A DNA stretch of 40,405 bases from Oceanospirillaceae bacterium (GTDB taxonomy: Bacteria; Pseudomonadota; Gammaproteobacteria; Pseudomonadales; Balneatricaceae). The position numbers and the translations under genes were made by a program. The stretch is from contig JAHEDZ010000005.1 in the NCBI GenBank assembly GCA_024640955.1, forward strand, positions 1-40,405, written 5' to 3'. Positions 16,539-25,110 of this stretch are shown piece after piece. Each line of letters opens with the position of its first letter. The first letter of the stretch is position 1. The notes beneath the pieces were generated by a model. That model was not told the DNA's origin. It searched no databases and was given only the letters and a program-made list of their open reading frames with translations.

Positions 16539-18233
16539 ATGAACGCACTTCTTTATGTGATGCTGCGGCGGCTGCGTATGCCGCTGATCGTGCTGATCTG
16601 CGTTTATGCGGTCTCAACTCTTGGGTTGGTGCTAATACCGGGCGTCGATGACCAAGGGCAGGTCTGGCGTATGGATTTCTTCCACGCCTTTTACTTCGTG
16701 TCGTTTATGGGATCGACCATTGGCTTTGGTGAAGTTCCCTATCCGTTTACACCGGGCCAGCGCATGTGGACGCTGGTCTGTATCTACGCCACGGTCATCG
16801 CCTGGCTCTATGCCATCGGTTCATCATTGGCGATCTTACAGGATAAGGGTTTTCTGCGTCTGATGCGTTCGCGCCGCTTTACGCAGAAGGTCAAAGCGCT
16901 GAAGGAGCCTTTCTACCTTGTGTGTGGTTACGGTACGACCGGACGTGAGGTGGTGCTGGGGCTGGAGCGTCGGGGAATCCGCTCAGTAGTAATTGATATT
17001 CGCCAAGAGCGCATCGACAGTGTTGAGTTGGAGGAGTGGGCACTGCCCGCTTACAGTCTCTGTGCTGATGCGTCGCTGCCGGATAACCTCGATATGGCGG
17101 GTCTACAAAAATCAAATTGTCTCGGAGTGTTGGCGCTTACCGATCGAGATAATGTCAACCTGGCGATCTCAATCGCTAGCAAGCTGGTGATGCCAAAACG
17201 GCTGGTAATAAGCCGTAGCGAGAATCAGGTAACGACGGCTAATCTCGCCTCCTTCGGTACCGACCTGGTGATAGATCCGTTTAAAAAGTTTGCCGACTAT
17301 TTAGGTTTGGCTGTGCGCCACCCGCACCAGCATCTGGTCATTGACTGGCTCCTCAATCCTGACCACCGACCGCTCTCGAGTATCTACAAACATGCGAAAG
17401 GGCGTTGGGTGCTTTGCGGTTATGGTCGTTTCGGACGTGCTCTGGCCAATGCGATGAAGAGCGATGAGACCGAGATCACCATTATTGAACCGGACGCGAC
17501 ACGAGCCGGAGAGCGAGCCGACTGGGTGAAGGGCGTGGGAACGGAAGCTGTCACTCTAACGGCTGCCCGAGTCGCCGATGCCGTCGGTATCATCGCGGGC
17601 ACGCCAGATGACGCCGATAACCTCTCAATTTTGATGACGGCGCGTCAGCTAAACCCCAAACTGACCACGGTGGTCCGCCAGAATCAAGCTGCCAATAAGC
17701 TGATGTTCGATAACTCCAACGCGGACTATGTAATGCAGCCAGGGCATACCGTCGCTATTCAGATTCTGGCACATCTGCGCACGCCGCTCTTGGGCCTTTT
17801 TTTTGACCACCTGCGGCAGATGGACGAGGTCTGGTCACACACCTTGATTAATCGCATCTCAGATGCCGTTGGCGACACGCGAGTTGATAGTCGCAGTTTC
17901 GTTGTCGGTGATGAGCAGACACCTGCCATTGCAGCTGCCATAAGAGCCGGACAAACCGTGAACCTGCGCGTGCTGATGAAAAAGCCGAACGACCGCACCA
18001 AAGAGCTTGAGTGCTTCGCCTTGCTACATAAGCGTGAGGCTGAGGTACAGTTAACACCCGGCGAGCTGCTTGAGTTGCAGCTAGGTGATGAGCTGCTCTT
18101 CTGTGGACAGTATGCGGATTTGAAATCCCAGCTCTGGACACTGGAGAATCACCAAACACTCAGCTACATACTGACCGGTCAAAACGATAATCCCAACCCT
18201 GTACTGCGCTGGATACGGAGCTTTAACGCCTGA
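16539..18233 (+). CDS. Two-RCK potassium channel / TrkA-N protein
   Basis: Ion channel with two transmembrane helices (about 14-34 and 77-100). A pore loop lies between them whose filter is TIGFGE (60-65), a GFG variant of the usual GYG. Two NAD-binding RCK/TrkA-N domains follow. The first has CGYGTTG (Gly130, Gly132, Gly135) and ends its first strand with VVID. The second has CGYGRFG (Gly294, Gly296, Gly299) and IIEPD. A TrkA-C-like end is likely. The layout resembles the GsuK-type tandem-RCK channels, gated by ligands such as NAD(H) or Ca2+. It overlaps the next gene by one base (TGATG). Confidence 0.87.
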   Translation: MNALLYVMLRRLRMPLIVLICVYAVSTLGLVLIPGVDDQGQVWRMDFFHAFYFVSFMGSTIGFGEVPYPFTPGQRMWTLVCIYATVIAWLYAIGSSLAILQDKGFLRLMRSRRFTQKVKALKEPFYLVCGYGTTGREVVLGLERRGIRSVVIDIRQERIDSVELEEWALPAYSLCADASLPDNLDMAGLQKSNCLGVLALTDRDNVNLAISIASKLVMPKRLVISRSENQVTTANLASFGTDLVIDPFKKFADYLGLAVRHPHQHLVIDWLLNPDHRPLSSIYKHAKGRWVLCGYGRFGRALANAMKSDETEITIIEPDATRAGERADWVKGVGTEAVTLTAARVADAVGIIAGTPDDADNLSILMTARQLNPKLTTVVRQNQAANKLMFDNSNADYVMQPGHTVAIQILAHLRTPLLGLFFDHLRQMDEVWSHTLINRISDAVGDTRVDSRSFVVGDEQTPAIAAAIRAGQTVNLRVLMKKPNDRTKELECFALLHKREAEVQLTPGELLELQLGDELLFCGQYADLKSQLWTLENHQTLSYILTGQNDNPNPVLRWIRSFNA

Positions 18234-19141
18234 TGGCTTACCTTCTGCTGATTCTGACCCCCATGTTCTGGGCCGGTAATTTTATTAGTGCGCGTGCAAT
18301 CGCCCCAGAAACTGACCCGCTGTTGTTAGCGCTGTTGCGCTGGCTCGTCGCGCTGCTGTTAATTTTGCCCTGGTGGTGGCCGGTGGTTCGGCGCGAGTGG
18401 CCGGTGATGCGACAGAATCTTCCCATACTCTGCTGGCTCTCATTCTGGAGCGTCGCCATGTTTAACACCATGATTTATTTGGGTGTCGAGACCACGACAG
18501 CCAGTAATGCGGCGATCTTTCAAGCGATCATACCGGTTTTGATTCTGTTGCTGAGCTGGTTGTTCTACTCTGAGCGGGTCGATGCGCTGCAGGGGTTGGG
18601 AATACTGATATCGATTAGTGGTGTGCTGGTGATTGTCTCCAAGGCGGAGCTATCGCGATTACTGGGTTTGCGCATGAACCCGGGTGATCTGTGGATTATG
18701 GTAGCTGTGGTCTCCTGGGCGATCTATTCCGTAACATTACGCCACCGTCCGGCTAGCGTCAGCCCGTTCGGTTTCTTCGGCTTCTCGGTCGCCTTCGGTG
18801 TTATTGCCCTCTTACCCTTTGCTCTCTGGGAGCAGGGTGGGGTGGTGATGCCACACTGGAACAGCTGGGTTTGGGCTCTGGTTGGCTATATCGCGATCTT
18901 TCCATCGATCCTGGCCTACCTGTTCTGGAATAGGGGTGTGGCTGAAATCGGGGCGGCAACAGCTGGATTGTTCATCTATTTGATTCCTGTTTTCGGTTTG
19001 GTGCTCGCTATCCTCTTCCTTAATGAGGCCCTTCATGGGTATCATCTGGTCGGGATTTTATTGATTGCTGTCGGAATCCTCTTGGCGATGATTCGCCGTA
19101 TCACGGTATATCTGCAGCAGCGACGTACGAAGGAGTTGTAA
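18233..19141 (+). CDS. EamA/DMT family permease
   Basis: Inner-membrane drug/metabolite transporter with about ten hydrophobic segments in two EamA repeats, 302 residues. The first repeat has MFWAGNFISARAIAPETDPLLLALLRW and the ETTTASNAAIFQAIIPV stretch. The second has VVSWAIYSVTLRH and ILAYLFWNRGVAEIGAATAGLFIYLIPVFG. Members export amino acids, nucleosides or other metabolites; the substrate cannot be told. The start overlaps the channel stop and the stop overlaps the Tim44-domain start, each by one base, so these genes form one translationally coupled unit. Confidence 0.9.
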   Translation: MAYLLLILTPMFWAGNFISARAIAPETDPLLLALLRWLVALLLILPWWWPVVRREWPVMRQNLPILCWLSFWSVAMFNTMIYLGVETTTASNAAIFQAIIPVLILLLSWLFYSERVDALQGLGILISISGVLVIVSKAELSRLLGLRMNPGDLWIMVAVVSWAIYSVTLRHRPASVSPFGFFGFSVAFGVIALLPFALWEQGGVVMPHWNSWVWALVGYIAIFPSILAYLFWNRGVAEIGAATAGLFIYLIPVFGLVLAILFLNEALHGYHLVGILLIAVGILLAMIRRITVYLQQRRTKEL

Positions 19142-20004
19142 TGAAAGGTTTTTTAATTGCCTGTGTTTCATTGATGTTGGTGTTGGGAGTGCCCCAACAG
19201 GCCGAAGCGAAGCGCTTTGGCGGCGGGTTTTCTCTGGGTAAAAGTTTCAGTACGCAGAAGAAAGTGGCACCAGCACCTACCAAACAGACCAGCACCACCA
19301 AAACCGACGGCACAAAAAGCGGTGCTGCGACTCAGCCTGCTAAGCCGGGTATGGGTGGTCTCTTTGGCGGCTTGCTAGCGGGTGGCCTTTTAGGTGCGTT
19401 GATTTTTGGTGGCGTCTTCGAGGGTGTCCAGTTTATGGATATTCTGTTGATCGGACTGGCGATATTTTTCCTCATGCGTCTGATGGGAGGACGGCGTGAG
19501 CCGGCCTATGCCGCGGCAGGCAGCACCAGTGAACGCGCCGAAAGCACCCAGCAGCAGTATCGCCAGAGCACCAGCTCTGCACCCTCAGCGTCGGGCGATG
19601 CCGATTTTGAGCAGGATACAACGGTTGTAGAGACACCTGATTGGTTTGATGCTGATGCGTTTGTGGCTCAAGCGCCACAGCATTTTACTCAGCTGCAACG
19701 CGCCTGGGATGCACAAAACTGGGATGAGATTGCAGAGTACACTTCAGCAGAGCTGTTGGCACAGCTGAAGACTAATCGCGAGGTTCTTCCGGAACAGCAG
19801 CAGACTGAGGTGGTCTCCTGTATGGCTGAACTGGTTGGTTTCCAGCAGAGCCGTGCCGGGACCGTAGTGAGCATCCATTTCCACGGTTGGATCCGTGAGC
19901 AGGTTGAGCAAGAGCCCACAGAGTTCTCTGAAGTTTGGCACCTCGGACGTGATGCAACCGAAGCGGGTGTAAACTGGATTATTCTAGGGATCGAACAGCC
20001 TTAA
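19141..20004 (+). CDS. Tim44-domain membrane-anchored protein
   Basis: Protein of 287 residues with a signal peptide or N-terminal anchor (1-23, ending AEA), a glycine-rich KRFGGGFSLGKSFSTQKK segment, and a Thr/Lys-rich linker. Two hydrophobic segments (about 70-92 and 97-115) come next, then a C-terminal Tim44/MLAS-like domain (about 155-287), predicted to be a cone-shaped NTF2-like fold. This layout is common in Proteobacteria under the Tim44-like annotation; the mitochondrial homologue anchors the import motor, but the bacterial role is unclear. It is last in the membrane operon. No terminator of standard form follows; pal starts 129 bases downstream. Confidence 0.82.
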   Translation: MKGFLIACVSLMLVLGVPQQAEAKRFGGGFSLGKSFSTQKKVAPAPTKQTSTTKTDGTKSGAATQPAKPGMGGLFGGLLAGGLLGALIFGGVFEGVQFMDILLIGLAIFFLMRLMGGRREPAYAAAGSTSERAESTQQQYRQSTSSAPSASGDADFEQDTTVVETPDWFDADAFVAQAPQHFTQLQRAWDAQNWDEIAEYTSAELLAQLKTNREVLPEQQQTEVVSCMAELVGFQQSRAGTVVSIHFHGWIREQVEQEPTEFSEVWHLGRDATEAGVNWIILGIEQP

Positions 20005-20030
20005 AAACCACCCTTTTTTGGGGCAAATGG

Positions 20031-20059
20031 TTGAAAATTTAGGGGTTAATCGATAGTTT
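20031..20059 (+). promoter_or_regulatory. Weak candidate promoter for pal-cpoB
   Basis: TTGAAA (20031-20036) and TAGTTT (20054-20059) are 17 bases apart in the gap before pal. The -10 match is weak. pal is expected to be strongly expressed and has no tol gene upstream, so a promoter in this gap is needed unless the Tim44 operon reads through. Confidence 0.3.
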
Positions 20060-20133
20060 AAGGTCACACACAACAATGTCTGCAAAACTACACAAGAGCG
20101 CCGACAACAAAACATTTTTCGGGGAGAAAAAAG

Positions 20134-20655
20134 ATGCGTGCAATTAACCTAACTCGCGCTGCAGCGCTGGCCGCTGCGGTTGCCTTTATTGCTGGCTGTA
20201 GCTCCACTAGCACGACGACTGATGGCGGTGCAGATGTTTCAGATGCTAACACCGCAGCACAGACTCAGGGAGCTGACGGTTCTAGTGTACAGGCCGGCAC
20301 TAGCTACGCTGACGTTGCACGTCTGCGTACTACTTTCTACTTCGACTTCGACCAGTCTGTCGTGCGCCAGGAAGGCTTCGCTGACCTGGAAGGACACGCG
20401 CGCTACCTTGCGAACAACCCGAGTGCAAAAGTACGTCTAGAGGGACACGCAGATGAGCGCGGTACTCGTGAATACAACATTGCTTTGGGTGAGTCGCGTG
20501 CAAACGCGGTTGCGCGTCTGCTGATCGTAAATGGCGCGAGCAACGGACAGATCGAAACTATCTCTTACGGTGAAGAGAAGCCAACGATGCTTGGCCACAC
20601 CGAGAATGAGTGGTCGCTGAACCGTCGCGTTGAACTCAGCTACACTAGCCGCTAA
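20134..20655 (+). CDS. pal: Peptidoglycan-associated lipoprotein Pal
   Basis: Outer-membrane lipoprotein of the Tol-Pal system, which ties the outer membrane to peptidoglycan and constricts it at division. The 173-residue precursor has a lipobox FIAGC with Cys22 as the lipidated residue. A Ser/Thr-rich linker and an OmpA-like domain follow, with FYFDFDQSVV, LEGHADERGTREYN (diaminopimelate binding) and NRRVEL near the end. GGGGAG lies about 7 bases before the ATG. It overlaps cpoB by one base. In many Gammaproteobacteria tolQRAB precedes it; here a Tim44-domain operon does. Confidence 0.97.
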   Translation: MRAINLTRAAALAAAVAFIAGCSSTSTTTDGGADVSDANTAAQTQGADGSSVQAGTSYADVARLRTTFYFDFDQSVVRQEGFADLEGHARYLANNPSAKVRLEGHADERGTREYNIALGESRANAVARLLIVNGASNGQIETISYGEEKPTMLGHTENEWSLNRRVELSYTSR

Positions 20656-21395
20656 TGAGAAGATTGACCCTTGCAGTCCTTCTGGCTGCCTCAAGCCTGG
20701 CTCAAGCTGAATCCCTGTCACAGTCCGCTCAGAGTGAACTCGTACTGATGATTCAGCAGCTCCAGGCAGAAGTACGCCAACTGCGTGGTGAGATAGAGAC
20801 TCAGCAGTATCGCTTCCAAAAACTAGAGCGTGAGCAGCTCGAACGTTATCGTGATGTAGATCGACGCCTCAGTGCACTGATCCTCGGTGGTGGTTCGGCA
20901 GCGGCACCGGCCCCGCAGCCGGCCGCTTCTGCTCCGGCACCGGTTGAGCAGGCTCCGGCACAAGAACCTGTTGCCGCGACACCCGCCTTATCTGCACCGG
21001 CTCCTGCACCCGCTGCGCCAGCGGCTATAAGCGATTCAGATGCTTATGCATCTGCATTCGCGCTGGTTCGCGAGCGTCGGTTCGAGGAGGCTCTGACCGC
21101 ATTCGAGGGCTTTGTGGCAACCTACCCCTCAAGCGATCGCTTGGCGAATGCGCACTACTGGATAGGTGAAGTGCAGCTGGCACAGCAGAAGCTGGAGCCT
21201 GCGCGCGCAGCCTTTAAGTTGGTAGTGGATCAGTTTGGCCAACATCCGAAACGTCCCGACGCCCTGTACAAATTGGGTGTGACTCAGGATCGATTGGGTG
21301 ACTTGGCCGCTCGCACATCGACTTTCGAACAGTTGATTACCAACTACCCCAAGAGTTCAGCTGCGGGTCTTGCCCGCAATTATCAGAGTCGTTAA
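20655..21395 (+). CDS. cpoB: Cell division coordinator CpoB (YbgF)
   Basis: Periplasmic protein that links Tol-Pal to septal peptidoglycan synthesis. The 246-residue precursor has a signal peptide cleaved near Ala18 (SLAQA/E). An N-terminal coiled coil follows (about 25-75, with LQAEVRQLRGEIETQQYRF), which forms the trimer. A long Pro/Ala linker (about 82-126) precedes tetratricopeptide repeats (about 130-246: FALVRERRFEEALTAFEGFV and later repeats). It starts on the pal stop codon (TAATG), so the two are coupled. The order pal-cpoB is conserved. queC starts 72 bases downstream. Confidence 0.95.
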   Translation: MRRLTLAVLLAASSLAQAESLSQSAQSELVLMIQQLQAEVRQLRGEIETQQYRFQKLEREQLERYRDVDRRLSALILGGGSAAAPAPQPAASAPAPVEQAPAQEPVAATPALSAPAPAPAAPAAISDSDAYASAFALVRERRFEEALTAFEGFVATYPSSDRLANAHYWIGEVQLAQQKLEPARAAFKLVVDQFGQHPKRPDALYKLGVTQDRLGDLAARTSTFEQLITNYPKSSAAGLARNYQSR

Positions 21396-21467
21396 CGGCT
21401 CCGCGGTCAACCGCCATTCTGTTGATCGCAAATTGCTAATCGATAAACCGCTGATAGGATTTAACCG

Positions 21468-22142
21468 ATGAACAAGCGAGCTGTAGTTCTGCTCTCTGGC
21501 GGATTGGATTCCGCAACGGTACTGGCCATTGCTGCAGGCAAGGGGTATGACTGTTACGCGTTGAGCTTCGATTACGGTCAACGGGCTCAAACGGAGCTAA
21601 ACGCAGCGCGGGCTCTGGTTAAGTCGCTCGGTGCCAAAGAGCATCGGGTATTTAATCTTGATCTAGCACAGTTTGGTGGCTCTGCATTGACAGATAGCAG
21701 TATTGATGTGCCCGCGGATGCCGAAGAGGGTATTCCCGTCACCTATGTGCCAGCACGCAACACCATCTTCCTCTCTCTCGCCCTAGCTTGGGCAGAGGTA
21801 CTTCATGCGGACGCGATCTTTATCGGGGTCAATGCCGTAGACTATTCCGGGTACCCAGACTGTCGTCCCGAATTTATTGCGGCCTACGAACAGATGGCTA
21901 ATTTGGCGACACGTAATGGTGTAACCGGTGAGCCTTTTAAAATCGAGACGCCGCTGATCGATCTGACAAAAGCAGAGATAATCCAGCAGGGCACTCAGAT
22001 CGGTTTGGACTATGCGCTTACGGTCTCTTGCTATCAGTCAGATGATGAGGGGCGGGCTTGCGGCAACTGCGACAGCTGCCACCTCCGAGCAAAAGGCTTT
22101 GCTGACGCCGGTCTCGCCGACCCAACTCGCTATCAGAGTTAG
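21468..22142 (+). CDS. queC: 7-cyano-7-deazaguanine (preQ0) synthase
   Basis: QueC converts 7-carboxy-7-deazaguanine to preQ0 with ammonia and ATP, a step toward queuosine in tRNA. It is 224 residues long. The N-terminal PP-loop motif [14 protein letters not shown] (about 6-19) binds ATP. The conserved [18 protein letters not shown] and [17 protein letters not shown] stretches follow. A C-terminal zinc site holds four Cys within [18 protein letters not shown]. In relatives queE often sits between cpoB and queC; here the 72-base gap contains no gene, only a small GCGGT/ACCGC inverted repeat (21403-21414). Confidence 0.96.
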   Translation: MNKRAVVLLSGGLDSATVLAIAAGKGYDCYALSFDYGQRAQTELNAARALVKSLGAKEHRVFNLDLAQFGGSALTDSSIDVPADAEEGIPVTYVPARNTIFLSLALAWAEVLHADAIFIGVNAVDYSGYPDCRPEFIAAYEQMANLATRNGVTGEPFKIETPLIDLTKAEIIQQGTQIGLDYALTVSCYQSDDEGRACGNCDSCHLRAKGFADAGLADPTRYQS

Positions 22143-22225
22143 TCTCGGTCAGCTTGCGCAACTCTAGTCGGACTGACTTGGCTCTAGTAAACTAGCGCCG
22201 CTTTTTAATACCTCAGGATTTGATC

Positions 22226-23266
22226 ATGCTCAGTAAGGAACAACTCGATAAGCGAATTCTTGTGCAGGAGCACTTTGCCAAAGAGCACCTGCCACATGAG
22301 CTGAGCGAGGCGCAAGTTGAGCAACTTAACGACGAGATTATCGCCGAGCTTAAAGCCCGTGACGCTTGCCTGGTTGCGCACTACTACTGCGACCCGTTAG
22401 TGCAGGCGATTGCAGAGAAGAGCGGTGGTTGCGTTGCTGACTCACTTGAGATGGCTCGCTTTGGTGCCAGGCACTCCGCCTCTACACTAGTGGTTGCGGG
22501 TGTTCGTTTTATGGGGGAAACCGCTAAGATCCTCAGTCCTGAAAAGCGTATTCTAATGCCGACCCTCGAGGCGACCTGTTCGTTGGACCTCGGGTGCCCC
22601 GTGGATGATTTCAGTGCCTTCTGTGATCAGCATCCGGAGCGCGAAGTGGTGGTCTACGCTAATACCTCGGCCGCCGTAAAAGCGCGTGCTGATTGGGTGG
22701 TAACCTCTAGTATTGCTGTACAGGTGATCGAGCACCTAGCAGAGCAGGATAAGAAGATCATCTGGGCTCCCGACAAGCATCTGGGAACCTACGTTCAAAA
22801 AGAGACCGGTGCCGATATGCTGCTCTGGGATGGTGCCTGCATCGTCCATGAGGAGTTTAAAGCTAAGGGTCTGTTAGACCTTAAACAGGTCTATCCGAAT
22901 GCGGCGATTTTAGTCCATCCTGAGTCGCCCGATGCGGTTGTTCAACTGGCTGATGCTGTCGGTTCGACGAGCCAGCTCATCAAAGCGGCACAAGAGCTGC
23001 CAAACGAGACACTGATCGTCGCGACCGACCGCGGCATCTTCTACAAAATGCAGCAGGCGGCTCCCGGAAAAACCTTCATTGAGGCTCCTACCGGCGGCTC
23101 TGGCGCTACTTGTCGCTCCTGTGCGCATTGCCCGTGGATGGCCATGAACGGTCTGCAGAATATCCTCGATGGTCTGCGTCAGGGTAAGGAAGAGGTGTTC
23201 GTTGATGCTGAACTTCGCCAGAATGCGCTGCGCCCACTTGAGCGTATGCTCAGCTTTCAGGCATAG
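22226..23266 (+). CDS. nadA: Quinolinate synthase A
   Basis: NadA condenses iminoaspartate with dihydroxyacetone phosphate to quinolinate, the step before NadC, using a 4Fe-4S cluster in the cytoplasm. From the ATG at 22226 it has 346 residues. AGGA at 22214-22217 supports this start over the TTG at 22220. It has the long form with an N-terminal extension. The body shows [30 protein letters not shown], the Cys-containing [12 protein letters not shown] and the C-terminal [13 protein letters not shown]. Cluster ligands are three of these Cys. An 11-base tandem repeat follows the stop codon. Confidence 0.97.
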   Translation: MLSKEQLDKRILVQEHFAKEHLPHELSEAQVEQLNDEIIAELKARDACLVAHYYCDPLVQAIAEKSGGCVADSLEMARFGARHSASTLVVAGVRFMGETAKILSPEKRILMPTLEATCSLDLGCPVDDFSAFCDQHPEREVVVYANTSAAVKARADWVVTSSIAVQVIEHLAEQDKKIIWAPDKHLGTYVQKETGADMLLWDGACIVHEEFKAKGLLDLKQVYPNAAILVHPESPDAVVQLADAVGSTSQLIKAAQELPNETLIVATDRGIFYKMQQAAPGKTFIEAPTGGSGATCRSCAHCPWMAMNGLQNILDGLRQGKEEVFVDAELRQNALRPLERMLSFQA

Positions 23267-23273
23267 TAGGTCG

Positions 23274-23306
23274 AGCTACACGTAAGCTACACACAAGCTA
23301 CACATT
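23274..23306. repeat. Three tandem 11-base repeats after nadA
   Basis: Three head-to-tail copies starting AGCTACAC follow the nadA stop: AGCTACACGTA (23274-23284), AGCTACACACA (23285-23295) and AGCTACACATT (23296-23306). The first eight bases are identical in all copies. The period of 11 is close to one helical turn. It lies between convergent nadA and the M48 protease gene. Function is unknown. Confidence 0.7.
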
Positions 23307-23370
23307 CAGTTAACGCTGTCGGCTCCGGCTTCCTCGGTTCGCGCCAAGCGAAAGCCTTTGCTGAGCCCCG

Positions 23371-24774
23371 CTAGTTGAACAGCCTGTCGACTTCGTCACG
23401 TAGCGCCAGCACCTCTTGCTCGCGTTGACTGACCCACTCTAGCTGATCCGGTTGGCGTCGTGCGTCGCGACGGGCAAAGTCGAGTTGTCGCAGTGCTAGA
23501 TCATAGTCGCCGCGAAGCAGAAAGTACTCTACTCGTGCACGGTGTATCCCGACCCGATCTGACTGCATCCCGGATGCCTCAGCAAGTTGATACCAGAGTT
23601 CGGAGTTGTCCGGATGTTCGCGCACGAGCTCGCGCAGTACCCAAACGGCATCAGCTATGCGCCCCTCTTGTAGCAGCCAGTCTACCTGTGCACGCTGTAC
23701 TGCGTAGTCATCGGGGTAGAGATCGATCAATTCCTCTTTAAGCTTACGAGCCGTCTCAGTTCGGTCAGCTTCCAACTGCTCTACACGTGTGAGCTGCAGC
23801 CAAGGACTCTGGCGCAACCCTGAGTTGAGTTGTTGCCAAAGTGATTCAGCACGCTCTAGCTGTTCGGCCTTTACTGCGAGTAGATAGGCGTTCAGGGGTT
23901 GGTTAGAGCCCTCCATTGTCCGGCTTGTATCTGATAAATGTGCCATGACGCGCGCTCGCGCGATCAGGAATTCGGTGCTATCGCTATAGATGCTCGGTTG
24001 CGGCATGTTAAGTGCGCGGTTACTGGTATCGGCGATTCGATTTTGCGTCACTGGGTGAGTGCGCAAAAATTCAGGTACAGCGCTGCCGGAGAAACGGTGC
24101 ACCTCCTGCAGACGGGTGAACATACGGGGCATTGCCGAAGCACTAAATCCAGCGTTCACCAGAGTGCGCATACCCGCTTGGTCTGCATCGGTTTCATTCG
24201 CACGACTAAAGGCCAGCTGGGTACTAGCGGTCGCACCGACGGTTCCCTGCATTACAGCGATACCGGCGTCGGTACTGATCGACGAGAGTAGAATGCCACC
24301 TAGAATACCAGCCAGCACCAGAGGTTTGCTGCGCTCAGAGGAGGCTTGTTGTTGCGCATAATGCCGCTGACTCAGGTGGGCGAGCTCATGCGCAATCACC
24401 GATGCGAGTTCATCCTCGCGTTGAGCAGCCAGCATTAGTCCGGCGTTAATACCAATAATGCCACCGGGCGCGGCGAAGGCGTTAACTTCCGCGCTATCGA
24501 TAAGCACCAGTGTTAATCGCTGATCCTCAAGCTCTGACACGGGCGCCAAGCGACTCAAGAGGCCCTGGATATACGATTCGACGACTGGATCATCATAGAG
24601 ATTGGCGTGTCCGCGGACGGTGCGTACCCATGCCTGGCCGAGTCGATACTCCTGATCCATCTGCAGTGCCGAGCTGTTCGCGGAGCTGATGCTTGGTAAC
24701 TCGGCTCGAGCCCCCAGTGTTGTAAACACAAGCGCCGTTAACAAAAGTGTCAGGAAAATCAGATATCTGTGCAT
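23371..24774 (-). CDS. BepA-like M48 family periplasmic metalloprotease with TPRs
   Basis: Periplasmic zinc protease/chaperone resembling BepA (YfgC), which helps assemble or degrade outer-membrane proteins such as LptD. The 467-residue precursor has a signal peptide cleaved near GARA24. The zinc motif is HELAH (His129, Glu130, His133), with a third ligand Glu193 in NETDADQAG. A TPR-like helical region fills the second half (about 270-440). It is convergent with nadA and divergent from the tusA-like gene, 93 bases away. The start ATG has only a weak AGCAGAG ribosome site. bamC, another outer-membrane assembly gene, lies nearby in the window. Confidence 0.9.
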   Translation of the reverse strand: MHRYLIFLTLLLTALVFTTLGARAELPSISSANSSALQMDQEYRLGQAWVRTVRGHANLYDDPVVESYIQGLLSRLAPVSELEDQRLTLVLIDSAEVNAFAAPGGIIGINAGLMLAAQREDELASVIAHELAHLSQRHYAQQQASSERSKPLVLAGILGGILLSSISTDAGIAVMQGTVGATASTQLAFSRANETDADQAGMRTLVNAGFSASAMPRMFTRLQEVHRFSGSAVPEFLRTHPVTQNRIADTSNRALNMPQPSIYSDSTEFLIARARVMAHLSDTSRTMEGSNQPLNAYLLAVKAEQLERAESLWQQLNSGLRQSPWLQLTRVEQLEADRTETARKLKEELIDLYPDDYAVQRAQVDWLLQEGRIADAVWVLRELVREHPDNSELWYQLAEASGMQSDRVGIHRARVEYFLLRGDYDLALRQLDFARRDARRQPDQLEWVSQREQEVLALRDEVDRLFN

Positions 24775-24867
24775 ACTCTGCTATACGCCTATAGTCGGCC
24801 GATCGTGGTCTTTAAAACCAAACTAGGTTACATTGCGCTGATAATATACAAGGCGCCTTAATAGAGT

Positions 24868-25104
24868 ATGACAGAGATTCAGATTGACGAGAGATTGGAT
24901 GCCTGTGGATTGGCTTGCCCGCTCCCTTTGTTGAAAGCTAAGCAGGCGCTCATGGATATGAACGCGGGTCAGGTGCTCGAGGTGCGCGCGACTGATGCAG
25001 GCTCGGTTCGCGACTTTCAAGCCTATGCGGACCTGTCAGCGCACGAACTGATTTCGACCGAAGAGGTTGACCAGGTCTACATCCATATTCTTCGCAGAGG
25101 CTAA
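24868..25104 (+). CDS. TusA-family sulfurtransferase
   Basis: Small (78 aa) cytoplasmic sulfur carrier of the TusA/SirA/YeeD family. The signature LDACGLACPLPLLKAKQAL holds Cys13 and the conserved sulfur-carrying Cys17. The fold is a two-layer alpha/beta sandwich. It could deliver sulfur to tRNA modification or other acceptors; paralogues are common, so I do not give it the tusA symbol. It precedes the perM-like gene by only 6 bases, an association seen in many Gammaproteobacteria. Confidence 0.9.
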   Translation: MTEIQIDERLDACGLACPLPLLKAKQALMDMNAGQVLEVRATDAGSVRDFQAYADLSAHELISTEEVDQVYIHILRRG

Positions 25105-25110
25105 GCAAAG

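Noticed and set aside
21403-21414. GCGGT/ACCGC hairpin before queC as a preQ1 riboswitch
   Set aside because: The loop is only 2 bases and no preQ1 aptamer pattern is visible around it.
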